DNA of 42,123 nucleotides, from NCBI GenBank assembly GCA_031267295.1, contig JAIRZI010000091.1, forward strand, positions 1 through 42,123, written 5' to 3'. Under the pieces are notes generated by a model that made no database searches, had not been told where the DNA came from, and worked only from the letters and a program-made list of their open reading frames with translations. A program made the position numbers and the translations under genes. This stretch comes from Propionibacteriaceae bacterium. Its GTDB lineage: Bacteria > Actinomycetota > Actinomycetes > Propionibacteriales > Propionibacteriaceae. How positions within the stretch are numbered: position 1 is the stretch's first letter; each line of letters starts with the position of its first letter. This document shows, one piece after another, positions 27,449 through 35,112 of the stretch.

Positions 27449-28794
27449 GTAGTCATAAAGTAGCTGTAATCGGCGCCGGGTCAGCCGGAACATTAGCCGC
27501 AGTTCGACTCCGGCAACTGCTAAATGATGCCGTACAAATTACGGTGTATGAACGCGGTTCGCAGGCAGGTGGTAGAGCTTGGGACGTAGATTTTGCCGGC
27601 ACCACTATTGAAATTGGCGGCACAGTGCTGCACTCCACGGGTCGGCACACTATGGATTTGATGAAGCTAACCGGTGCCGAAGAAGGACATTACACTTCCG
27701 GTATCTCCGGTGATGACAAAACTTTTTGGTTCTGGACCGACAAGGGGTTCGTCGTGAAAACTGGCGACTCGTTACCGTCTATGGCGCTTGGGATTGTGAA
27801 ACATGTCGGGCCGTTCTCAGCGCTTCGGGTTACCATGTCGGTACAAAAAGTGGCGAAGAAGTGGACGGGAATCTACGCATTACAAGACGCTGGCCAAACT
27901 TTCGACACCCCGCAGCAGATGTTAAGTGCATTGGGGCTTAACGCCGAGACTGGCGTGTCTGTGCGCGATGAACTGCATAACCATCATGTGAATAGCCGCA
28001 TGATTGACGATGTAGTAGTGCCGATTGTCCATAACATGTACAACCAGGGTGGTGAACTAAACTCGCTAGCCGGACAAGTTGGTTTAGCGGGCGCAGGTTT
28101 AGCTGGTGGCTATCTATTCAGCGTCAAAGGCGGAAACAGAACATTGTTTAGCCAGGCGCTAGCCAAGATCGAAGCTGACGTGCAGTTGAACACCGCAGTG
28201 ACACGCATTGCCGGTGCCACTAACTCCGATGGTGGGCTGACTTGGACTCTAACCACATCGAGCGGTTCGTCCCAGTTTGATGCCGTGGTGCTAGCGGCTC
28301 CATTAGCGTTAGCCGATTTAGAGCTAACTCTTGACGGCACACCGTTAAGCGTTAGCGTTTATCCTTACCAGCAGGTGAATACGACGCTGGTAGTGGGGGA
28401 ACTTGCACCGGAATACTTCGGGCTACCCGCCGGGGCTAAACTACCTGGGAACTTTTTCGTTGCCGATTCCGCCAAACAACCGTTCAAATCTCTTGGCATC
28501 ACCGGATTTTCACCTGTCTATCAGCAGCGCATCTACAAAATATTCTCCGCTGAACGGAAGATGAGCGACGAACTACTTGCGCGCATTTTCTCTTCGGTGA
28601 GCGCGGTGCATCGCCATGTGTGGCGCGGAGCCTACCCAGTGTTGCCCGCAGGGATCGACCATGTGCCGTTTATATTAGCACCGGGCTTAACTTATGGCTG
28701 CGCCTTTGAAACTGCCGCCGGAGCAGTTGAAGTCGAAGCGGTAGGCGGGTATAACGCCGGTTCATTAGCTGCGAATGCCCTACGTCTTAAATGA
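27445..28794 (+). CDS. FAD oxidoreductase resembling prenylcysteine oxidase
   Basis: A 449-residue flavoprotein. VAVIGAGSAGTLAAVRL near the N-terminus is the FAD-binding fold, and YERGSQAGGRA holds the ribose-binding acid. Several later segments recall eukaryotic prenylcysteine oxidase (PCYOX1): IEIGGTVLHSTGRHTMDLM, FDAVVLAAPLAL, the YQQVNTTLVVGEL...YFGL region, and a C-terminal TYGCAFETAAGAVEVEAVGG. No signal peptide is seen, unlike the lysosomal enzymes. The reaction is unknown; oxidation of a prenylated thiol or another isoprenoid is possible. It follows the MFS gene with a four-base overlap. Related amine-oxidase or phytoene-desaturase-like families are the main alternative. Confidence 0.65.
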   Translation: MSSHKVAVIGAGSAGTLAAVRLRQLLNDAVQITVYERGSQAGGRAWDVDFAGTTIEIGGTVLHSTGRHTMDLMKLTGAEEGHYTSGISGDDKTFWFWTDKGFVVKTGDSLPSMALGIVKHVGPFSALRVTMSVQKVAKKWTGIYALQDAGQTFDTPQQMLSALGLNAETGVSVRDELHNHHVNSRMIDDVVVPIVHNMYNQGGELNSLAGQVGLAGAGLAGGYLFSVKGGNRTLFSQALAKIEADVQLNTAVTRIAGATNSDGGLTWTLTTSSGSSQFDAVVLAAPLALADLELTLDGTPLSVSVYPYQQVNTTLVVGELAPEYFGLPAGAKLPGNFFVADSAKQPFKSLGITGFSPVYQQRIYKIFSAERKMSDELLARIFSSVSAVHRHVWRGAYPVLPAGIDHVPFILAPGLTYGCAFETAAGAVEVEAVGGYNAGSLAANALRLK

Positions 28795-28827
28795 ACGCCG
28801 TAAAGTGGACGACGGAGATCGTGGCCC

Positions 28828-28866
28828 AGACCTAAAGAAGACGACGCTGGGGATATATCCGTCTCC
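28828..28866. repeat. 39-bp repeat, copy 1
   Basis: A 39-base sequence beginning AGACCTAAAGAAGACGACG and ending ATATCCGTCTCC recurs at 29444-29482 with one mismatch. The two copies, in direct orientation, bracket the pair of palindromic elements. No function is evident. Confidence 0.75.
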
Positions 28867-28868
28867 TA

Positions 28869-29041
28869 TTTCCCCGTCATTGCGAGGAGCGCAAGCGACG
28901 AAGCAATCCAGAAAAGGATAACAACCTGAACAAAAAGGTTTTCGTTCAACGGACATGGATTGAAAAGTTTCGTATAAATGACGCTCGACAACTAGATTGC
29001 TTCGCATCCTGCGGTCGCCCGCAATGACGAGCGATACGTAA
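28869..29041. repeat. Dispersed MITE-like palindromic element, copy 2
   Basis: A 173-base element with inverted terminal arms: CCCCGTCATTGCGAGGAGCG at the left and CCCGCAATGACGAGCG at the right. GAAGCAATCCAG and its partner TAGATTGCTTCGC lie further in. It is identical to the copy at 29173-29345 except for about one base (G/T near 28986). A minus-strand ORF across it is only an accident of the sequence. Confidence 0.85.
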
Positions 29042-29172
29042 CTGGGACTAGTGACGACATTGCATGTCTTATTTTGGATGTGTCACGATTAAATTACTCA
29101 CCCTACTTAGTTTTCTTCATCAACATAGGAGATGCGGTATTCGGATGCTACTGCTGTAGGTAACAATTCCAG

Positions 29173-29345
29173 TTTCCCCGTCATTGCGAGGAGCGCAAGC
29201 GACGAAGCAATCCAGAAAAGGATAACAACCTGAACAAAAAGGTTTTCGTTCAACGGACATGGATTGAAAAGTTTCGTATAAATGACGCTCTACAACTAGA
29301 TTGCTTCGCATCCTGCGGTCGCCCGCAATGACGAGCGATACGTAA
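29173..29345. repeat. Dispersed MITE-like palindromic element, copy 3
   Basis: A direct copy of 28869-29041, displaced by 304 bases and almost identical, so duplication or insertion was recent. The flanking sequences differ, which argues against simple tandem slippage. No coding potential is evident. Confidence 0.85.
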
Positions 29346-29443
29346 TCGCGTGATGTATAACATCACTTTGGATAACTCTGATTTGAGTTCGAGGTTTATA
29401 CCACTACAACCACTTCCGCACTAAAAAAGGAAGCTCGGATCCT

Positions 29444-29482
29444 AGACTTAAAGAAGACGACGCTGGGGATATATCCGTCTCC
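29444..29482. repeat. 39-bp repeat, copy 2
   Basis: The second copy of the sequence at 28828-28866, displaced by 616 bases with one mismatch (AGACT instead of AGACC at its start). Apart from the repeats, the stretch 28795-29593 shows no gene. Confidence 0.75.
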
Positions 29483-29593
29483 CACCAACTTGCAGCTGCA
29501 AAATGGCGTGAATTCTAAACGTCACTTTGGCACGAATTTTCTAGCTCAGGGCATCAGCTAGGCAGCAAAGCTTAGACACCGCTAGACTGTGTG

Positions 29594-29690
29594 GCAGGGC
29601 TGTCCGTGCGGCGTTACCCCGCCCAACTCCCCCAGGGTCGAAAGACAGCAAGGGTAAGTGGGCTATGTCGGGTGCGCGGGCAGCCCCTTT
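29594..29690 (+). ncRNA. ffs: Signal recognition particle RNA (4.5S type)
   Basis: A short bacterial SRP RNA. The conserved domain IV is obvious: CTCCCCCAGGGTCGAAAGAC followed by AGCAAGGGTAAGTGGGC, which forms the Ffh-binding internal loops and a GAAA-type tetraloop. The outer helix pairs GGGCTGTCCGTGC (from 29597) with GCGCGGGCAGCCC (ending 29686). The domain IV sequence is the form familiar from actinobacteria. With Ffh, it targets nascent membrane proteins to the translocon. The 3' end is followed by only a short T run. Confidence 0.93.
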
Positions 29691-29806
29691 ACGTTGTACT
29701 TATTGGGATGTGCCGGAAAAGCCGATAAAACCAGAGGGAATCTCGCACGAGCAGCGTAAGCCGTCTAGACTTCAAAATTGATAGCAAAACGAGAGAAGGT
29801 GCCAGC

Positions 29807-30649
29807 GTGGCAACCAAGTTGAAAGAACCGGAACTGGGCGAGCTTTGGCCAAAGGTGTTGGGACATGGGCCAAAATTGGCTTTTAATGACGGCCAAATCA
29901 GTATCCGACTGAGTTCACACGAAAACCACTACACCGTGGGTCAGGAGGAAGGTCAGGCGGCGCTTTTCGTCACCTACACCACCCAAATTACCGCCGATTC
30001 TCGCGATGCTCTCACCATGGCGGGACGACAAGTTATCGGTTGGATGCTACTGGATTCCACGGGGCAACTGCTAGCTCGACTGGCGAGCGATGACGAAGTG
30101 GTTTATGAACGCAGCAAGATTGAAGCTTTCGCCCAGTTGGCTGGCGTGAAGATCAAGGACTGGGGCGAAGTGCCGGTCAGCCGTATCGATAAACTGCTGG
30201 CTCCCACCGACGGTAAAGGTGTCACTCGGCAACGCATCAGTCGTCGGGAATGGATAATCGCGATCGCGGTCGCCGGAGGTATTCTGTTCTCTTGGCCGTT
30301 CGCCTCTCAAATCACTTTCGACAGTGAGCGACAACGGGCATTGGTGATATTCCTGCTCGGTGTCGGCGGTTTCCTCTTCGCCGGCATCGGGTTAGCACTA
30401 GGACGATTTGCGGCAAAGTTGTCACCTCTACCGCTATATGTGGTGTGCGGAGTGTCGGCTGCCGGATTCGCCGTCGCCTCATTCTACGTACAGCTAGCTA
30501 ACCTCACCGTCTGGAAATTGACACCCAATCAGACAGGCGCTTCACTGCTTGGCTTGGCTGCAGAACTCGTCGCTGTGGTGCTCTGGTCGCAGATTCAACG
30601 CGGAGGCATCGAAGCTGACAAACAACGTTCTCGACTCGACTTGCGCTAA
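29807..30649 (+). CDS. Unknown membrane protein, four C-terminal helices
   Basis: I do not recognise this 280-residue protein. Residues 1-145 are soluble and mixed in charge. They are followed by four hydrophobic helices at about 148-166 (IIAIAVAGGILFSWPFA), 178-200, 208-230 and 245-264, and a short basic tail. The start is GTG at 29807 with GAAGG seven bases upstream. It lies 117 bases after the SRP RNA on the same strand and 3' of it there is a degenerate repeat array. A membrane-anchored regulatory or sensor role is conceivable but unsupported. Confidence 0.75.
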   Translation: MATKLKEPELGELWPKVLGHGPKLAFNDGQISIRLSSHENHYTVGQEEGQAALFVTYTTQITADSRDALTMAGRQVIGWMLLDSTGQLLARLASDDEVVYERSKIEAFAQLAGVKIKDWGEVPVSRIDKLLAPTDGKGVTRQRISRREWIIAIAVAGGILFSWPFASQITFDSERQRALVIFLLGVGGFLFAGIGLALGRFAAKLSPLPLYVVCGVSAAGFAVASFYVQLANLTVWKLTPNQTGASLLGLAAELVAVVLWSQIQRGGIEADKQRSRLDLR

Positions 30650-30782
30650 CATCGCGCTAGTTCAGATGCGAGATGCACATTGCTGTACAGCACCACACAG
30701 CTAACCCTTACAACAAGCATCCGTGGTAAAGCTCTCCGTCAAACGACGGATTCGTAAAAGTAGGTTTGTGATGATTTTAAGG

Positions 30783-30933
30783 GTATGTAAGTTCGCTGCG
30801 CGGAGGTGATGCACTGCCGCTTCTCCCCGGGACACACTATCGCACAAACTCGCTACACGCGCGGGGGATGATCATGCTCCTCGCAGTGACGGGGAAACTT
30901 AATACGAAACTCGCTACACGCGCGGGGGATGAT
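30783..30933. CRISPR. Degenerate CRISPR-like repeat cluster, block 1
   Basis: Three repeats end at 30811, 30872 and 30933, spaced exactly 61 bases, which equals a 29-base repeat plus 32-base spacer as in type I-E arrays. The two better copies share AACTCGCTACACGCGCGGGG followed by GATGAT. The first is degraded (GTTCGCTGCGCGGAGGTGAT). The right half CGCGCGGGG-ATGATC matches actinobacterial type I-E repeats, while the left half has lost the complementary CCCCG arm. No leader or cas genes are seen nearby. The array is probably dead. Confidence 0.55.
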
Positions 30934-31163
30934 TTCGCGGTCAAAACCCGCCACCACCGGATCGCAACACTGCTATGGCACGCTGACACTGGTCTTGATG
31001 CATCAGTGGATTCCTATGTCAACCTTGCAGACAGGACGGCAAAGCGTCCCTACTGCTCACGCGGTTACCACCTAGCCGACACACTACCCGCGGGAGGGTT
31101 GACGCTACCCGGCGCATACGAAATGCTGAAAACGTTACCCGAGTTCGCAAGAGCAACAGAGTG
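30934..31163. other. Stretch between repeat block 1 and hicB
   Basis: No supported gene. A 99-codon plus-strand frame (30868-31167) starts inside the repeat block, has no ribosome site and no recognised motif, so I do not call it. No further repeat fits the 61-base period here. Confidence 0.4.
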
Positions 31164-31541
31164 CTAGACAGCGAGTTGTTGCGCGCGGGCGCGCGACACT
31201 CCGAGCACGGTAGCGGTATCGGCGAGCGACAGTCCCTTGTCGCGCAACTCTTTGACCGCTGCGCGCATACGTGCTGAGGCTTCTAGGACGGCTGTTTGGG
31301 CGGCGCTACTCGATGCTTTCGCATCGTATGCGCTAGCTAGGCTCGACCCCAACTCGGGTATCACGTCGATCACCCAATCGCTGTGTTCTATCTCGGGGTG
31401 TGTCGTGTCTAGATAATCGCGTACCTGCTGTACGGCTCCGGCGAGCGTGCGTGACTGGGTAGCAGCGTCGCAGTCACCGTCGTCAAAAGTGAGTTCCCAG
31501 CCGCCGCTCCACCTGGTAGCGCAAACTTTCAAAGTGGTCAT
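31164..31541 (-). CDS. hicB: HicB-like antitoxin
   Basis: A 125-residue HicB-type antitoxin. The N-terminal part is the partly degraded RNase H-like fold that binds HicA (WSGGWELTFDDGD, then TLAGAVQQVRDYL). The C-terminus carries a helix-turn-helix (LSLADTATVLGVSRARAQQL) that can bind the operon promoter. ATG overlaps the hicA stop (ATGA), giving the classical hicA-hicB order on the minus strand. The module lies between two blocks of CRISPR-like repeats. Confidence 0.85.
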   Translation of the reverse strand: MTTLKVCATRWSGGWELTFDDGDCDAATQSRTLAGAVQQVRDYLDTTHPEIEHSDWVIDVIPELGSSLASAYDAKASSSAAQTAVLEASARMRAAVKELRDKGLSLADTATVLGVSRARAQQLAV

Positions 31542-31738
31542 TTTGTCTCCTTGGCTTCTTTGAGTGCTCGTAGCGCCGCTTTAGTGACGGCGGCTGAGCA
31601 TTCGATTTTATGCGTGATCGTCACGCTGACACCGTTCCGATGCGCCCACACTTCATGATCGCCCCTGCCTTGGCGTAGCTCGAAGCCTGCCATTTTGAGC
31701 AAACGGGCTAGATTGCGGTATTTCATCGGCTTTGTCAC
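31538..31738 (-). CDS. hicA: HicA mRNA interferase toxin
   Basis: A 66-residue HicA toxin with a small dsRNA-binding-like fold. The conserved histidine occurs in QGRGDHEVWAH, after LLKMAGFEL. HicA cleaves mRNA independently of translation when HicB is lost. The ORF starts at GTG 31738. The predicted transcription start is only about 2-3 bases upstream, so a leaderless message is likely; ATG at 31726 is an alternative. The catalytic residue is intact, so the module may be active. Confidence 0.88.
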   Translation of the reverse strand: MTKPMKYRNLARLLKMAGFELRQGRGDHEVWAHRNGVSVTITHKIECSAAVTKAALRALKEAKETK

Positions 31739-31746
31739 ACCTTAAC

Positions 31747-31774
31747 TGTATACCCCACTATACGATAGTGTCAA
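31747..31774 (-). promoter_or_regulatory. hicAB promoter with palindromic operator
   Basis: Read on the minus strand, a perfect -35 TTGACA (31769-31774) is followed after 16 bases by TATACA (31747-31752). Between them lies the palindrome ACTAT-N3-ATAGT (31757-31769), well placed for repression by the HicB helix-turn-helix domain. Transcription would begin next to the GTG of hicA. Confidence 0.65.
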
Positions 31775-32134
31775 GTGGATATGCACAAAATGAAAAGAAA
31801 CAGAAATGTTAGAACCAACACCAGAACCCACGCCCGACCTCGCGCCAGAAGAAAAGGCATGAACGGCTTGGAAAGAGAAATAGAAAAATGAGCATCAAAT
31901 ATGCAACCGATGACAGTGTGCCCCTGGGCGAAGATACGCATCCCAGCGGCCTTAACGATTCCCTTACCCATAACGTCGGCAAGACCGCGTTCACGGTCGG
32001 CGGCACCAGCTACGGTACGCAATGCACCGCCGCCGTCTACGCGATAGAACGTGCCGGGTACGGCATCACCCAAAGATACCCGAATGCTAAAACTGACCCA
32101 TAAGCGCCGTCATTCACGCCTACTACAACCTAGT
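31775..32134. other. Stretch upstream of hicA, weak ORFs only
   Basis: Overlapping frames on both strands are open here: 71 codons at 31888-32103 on plus, and up to 100 codons on minus. Neither has a strong ribosome site or a recognisable domain, and the minus frame ends in a low-complexity hydrophobic run. I cannot support a gene. Confidence 0.3.
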
Positions 32135-32349
32135 ACCGAACGCTCAAACTACGCGCAGATGATTTTTGAATGACACGCAACCACCAGCAACGCACCTACT
32201 CAAGCTACGCGCGCGGGGATGATCTATCACAGCAGGGTTACTTTTGCGGGTAGCTCTAACTCAAGCTACGCGCGCGGGGATGATCTGGATGTCGCTTTTT
32301 CAGCAAAACTACCCTGTGACGTAAACTCGCTGCACGCGCGGGGTAATGA
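32135..32349. CRISPR. Degenerate CRISPR-like repeat cluster, block 2
   Basis: Four repeats with ends near 32163, 32223, 32284 and 32345-32349, spaced 60-61 bases. The central two are identical over CTCAAGCTACGCGCGCGGGG followed by ATGATC. The first is worn (CTCAAACTACGCGCAGATGAT). The last (AAACTCGCTGCACGCGCGGGG) is closest to block 1 and lies within the 3' end of alr. Spacers of about 32 bases differ from each other. Same interpretation as block 1: remnants of a type I-E-like array. Confidence 0.55.
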
Positions 32350-33448
32350 GGGAAGTTACCTCATAGGGAATAGTTCCCATTAACTCCGCCAATTCGGCGG
32401 CATCGATACTCTCATCACCAGAACATCCCAACCACACCACGTCATCGCCTACTGATACCGATGGTTTTTCTGAGCCAAGGTCAAGCATCGTCTGATCCAT
32501 GCAGACGCGCCCCACTACCGGATATGACCTACCGTTAATTAACATGCGGCCTCGGTTGGAGTTAAGCCGTGAGAATCCGTCGGCATACCCCACTGGAACG
32601 GTGGCGATCCAACTATCGTTGGGAGCTTCCCAGGTGCGACCATATCCCACTGTGTCGCCAGCACGCACCTGCTTTATAAACGACACTTTGCTGTAGAGCG
32701 TCATAACCGGCAGCAGATCAACGCTACGGGGAGTTAGCGGATCAGGATAGTAGCCGTAGGCCATGATTCCGGGACGCACTAAAGTAAGCCCCTCCAAGGA
32801 GTGCCCGAGCACTGCTGCCGAGTTGGAGGCGTGTACCAGTGCTAACGGCTCCAATCCGGCGGCGGCGCGCACTCGCTGAATCGAATCAACGGCATTGCGG
32901 AAAGTTCGCAGTTGGCAGATAGTGAAACTATCGCCATCGGGGTGATCACTGATCGGAAGATGCGTGAAAACGCCTTCAAAAAACAGGTTAGGGTCGTCTG
33001 AGAGACGTTGCGCTAGTTTGATGGCGTGTTCCGGGTAACAACCGATACGACGCATCCCAGTATCGACAGCGAGTTGTACTGTTGCGGCCAACTCCAGTTC
33101 GCCAGCAACCGCGCTAGCTTCGGTGATCGTTGTCTCGTCAGCTACTGTGAGCGAAATGTCATTGTTGATAGCATCAAGCAACTCATCGGGGAACGAGGGG
33201 GTGAACTTCAGAATGGGCAGCTTTACTCCGATAGCACGCAGTTCGATGCCTTCCGGTACTGTCGCCACTCCAAGCCAATCGGCGAGTTTTTCTTCCTCCA
33301 CGAAACGCGCCACTTCTTTAGCCCCATGCCCATAAGCATCAGCTTTGAGCGCGAGCATAATTTTGCGTTCGCCAACTCGCTCGCGGATTCCTGCGAGGTT
33401 ATGTTTCAAATTGCGCAAATTAATTCGCGCATATGTCTTGTACAGCAT
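32309..33448 (-). CDS. alr: Alanine racemase
   Basis: A fold-type III PLP enzyme that makes D-alanine for peptidoglycan. The cofactor lysine is in MLALKADAYGHGAKEVA, the second catalytic residue region is GYGRTWEAPNDS, and RVCMDQTMLDLG carries the substrate-site methionine block. Length is 379 residues from ATG 33448. This start matches the family N-terminus (YKTYARINLRNLKHNL) and lies just after a TATAAT box; the longer frame from 33472 would begin upstream of that box. The last codons, encoding PRVQRVY, coincide with a CRISPR-like repeat. The sequence still fits the usual RVPRVY end of the family. Confidence 0.95.
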   Translation of the reverse strand: MLYKTYARINLRNLKHNLAGIRERVGERKIMLALKADAYGHGAKEVARFVEEEKLADWLGVATVPEGIELRAIGVKLPILKFTPSFPDELLDAINNDISLTVADETTITEASAVAGELELAATVQLAVDTGMRRIGCYPEHAIKLAQRLSDDPNLFFEGVFTHLPISDHPDGDSFTICQLRTFRNAVDSIQRVRAAAGLEPLALVHASNSAAVLGHSLEGLTLVRPGIMAYGYYPDPLTPRSVDLLPVMTLYSKVSFIKQVRAGDTVGYGRTWEAPNDSWIATVPVGYADGFSRLNSNRGRMLINGRSYPVVGRVCMDQTMLDLGSEKPSVSVGDDVVWLGCSGDESIDAAELAELMGTIPYEVTSLITPRVQRVYVTG

Positions 33449-33458
33449 GAGCCAACCA

Positions 33459-33464
33459 ATTATA
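33459..33464 (-). promoter_or_regulatory. Candidate alr -10 box
   Basis: A perfect TATAAT on the minus strand ends 10 bases before ATG 33448, so the transcript would be nearly leaderless. The -35 region is poor. An inverted repeat TGATTC-N6-GAATCA lies just upstream at 33484-33501 and could be an operator. Confidence 0.5.
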
Positions 33465-33670
33465 ACCCGCATAACTTATAGGTTGATTCGATAATGAATC
33501 ACGAACTAAATGTCGTGCGTCTTAGATTTATTTCTAACCGGTTGAAGTCACGCTGACAAGGCACAAAGATAGCGCCGACGCAGAATCGTCAACCTACCTA
33601 CAACACAAGAACAACGAATCCCAAACCTTTCTCTTAAGCTGAATACAACCCGACGGAAGAGACAAGAGAA

Positions 33671-35014
33671 CTAACACCGCACCCAAGGACTACCCTTATC
33701 AAACACGACGCAACACTGAGCACTAGCGCGAGCAAACCAGAGCGCCCCCAGCAACAACCAGAACGCTACTGCCAAATACGCCAGCAAGTTCAACCCGGCG
33801 GGGGGGGCAACTGTAGCAACCGCCAGCGCGCCGAGTACCAAAGCGACATTATTGATGATGTCATACAGCATGAATATTCGTCCACGATAGGTATCGGAGA
33901 TATGCGCTTGGGTGAGCGTGTCGGTGTAAACCTTGACGCACTGCACACAGACACCATTAGCAAAAGCTGCGGCGACTAGCGCTGGACGCAACAGTATGGA
34001 ACCTGGAACCAACTGGACAATAGCGCTAAGCGCCAACATCGCCAGCATGGAGTTACGCACTTTAAGTTTGGCGGCCACCACCGGTGCTACTACGCCACTG
34101 AGAGCGAACCCCACGCCAGAGGCGATGAACCATGTTCCCATGTCGGCGATCGCGTTCCCTATATCGGCGACCTGATGGAAAGTGTTGCGGTATGCCAAAA
34201 TGGTGAGCGTCATCAGCGCCCCATACCCGGTGCGTTCGATAGCAACGGCGATAAGCCCCTGAACCACGACGCGGCGCGTTTTCAAGTAGCTCAGCGCATC
34301 GACTATGTTCGACCAAACGCCTTTCAAAGTGGACGGCGTGGCTGGCGATGTGTTTGTAATAGGAACGCGCACCGGCCCTAGTTCGTCTCGCTCGATTCGC
34401 GTCAGCAATATCACAGATACTGCGAAAGTTAGCGCAGCCAAGCCGGAAATGATTGCGTCACTGGCATGTAACGGCAGTAGATCGTCAAAAAATATTCGAA
34501 TGGCTCCAGCGATGCTGCCAGCGATCACTAAAGTGCTGGGGCCGATCATTGGCATAAGCGCGCAGGCGTGCAGGTATTCGTCTTCATCAACTGTAGCGGC
34601 CAACCCGGCCGCTAATCCGGCAAGTACGAATCGGTTGAGACTCATCACGAGTAACAACAGAATATAGACAATAATTGGCTCAGCTGCTGGATCGGAGCTG
34701 TTGAGTAGTTGCCAAGTGACAGCAGCACACAAGATCGTGCGGATTACATCAGTGATGATTGCACAGCGTTGACGCGACCAATGATCAAGCAATGGGGCTA
34801 CAAATGGTGCAATGAGTGAAAATGGCAGATAGTTGATCGCCAGTACTGCCACGATTGCCCAGCCATCCGGCTGATGCTGTGGGCTGAACAACGCATAGGA
34901 CAACATGGCGACTTGCATAAATCCATCGCCAAGCTGAGTGACGACGCGCACTCCGAGCAGACGACGAAACACTCGGTGGCGAAGTAACGCTCGCAGTATG
35001 CGCAATAATTCCAT
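33671..35014 (-). CDS. MFS transporter (MFS_3/EntS-like)
   Basis: A 447-residue major facilitator with about 12 helices, in the style of the EntS/MFS_3 group. An amphipathic N-terminal stretch (ELLRILRALLRHRVFRRLL) leads into the first helix, and the 2-3 loop has APLLDHWSRQRC, a divergent motif A. ATG 35014 is chosen because GGGAG lies upstream; the frame is open to 35041. The C-terminus is short and ends with several cysteines. The substrate is unknown. No partner genes are adjacent. It is divergent from the DLW-39 gene. Confidence 0.82.
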   Translation of the reverse strand: MELLRILRALLRHRVFRRLLGVRVVTQLGDGFMQVAMLSYALFSPQHQPDGWAIVAVLAINYLPFSLIAPFVAPLLDHWSRQRCAIITDVIRTILCAAVTWQLLNSSDPAAEPIIVYILLLLVMSLNRFVLAGLAAGLAATVDEDEYLHACALMPMIGPSTLVIAGSIAGAIRIFFDDLLPLHASDAIISGLAALTFAVSVILLTRIERDELGPVRVPITNTSPATPSTLKGVWSNIVDALSYLKTRRVVVQGLIAVAIERTGYGALMTLTILAYRNTFHQVADIGNAIADMGTWFIASGVGFALSGVVAPVVAAKLKVRNSMLAMLALSAIVQLVPGSILLRPALVAAAFANGVCVQCVKVYTDTLTQAHISDTYRGRIFMLYDIINNVALVLGALAVATVAPPAGLNLLAYLAVAFWLLLGALWFARASAQCCVVFDKGSPWVRC

Positions 35015-35112
35015 TAATATCTCCCGATGATTGGCTTTCACTCTAGCGCCACATTGTGGTCACCATTTTTGAACTATCACAACTTGGCACCTGAAATGAG
35101 TAGACTGAGGAC

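Noticed and set aside
28780-29311. Two minus-strand ORFs (28780-29007 and 29120-29311) with the same 45-residue N-terminus, looking like a duplicated small gene
   Set aside because: Their shared part is just the translation of the two near-identical palindromic elements; there is no ribosome site and no domain.
30868-31167. A 99-codon plus-strand frame after repeat block 1
   Set aside because: It starts inside the CRISPR-like repeats, lacks a ribosome site and shows no recognisable motif.
31771-32103. Overlapping frames on both strands upstream of hicA
   Set aside because: Neither has a good start signal; the minus frame covers the hicAB -35 box and ends in low-complexity hydrophobic residues.
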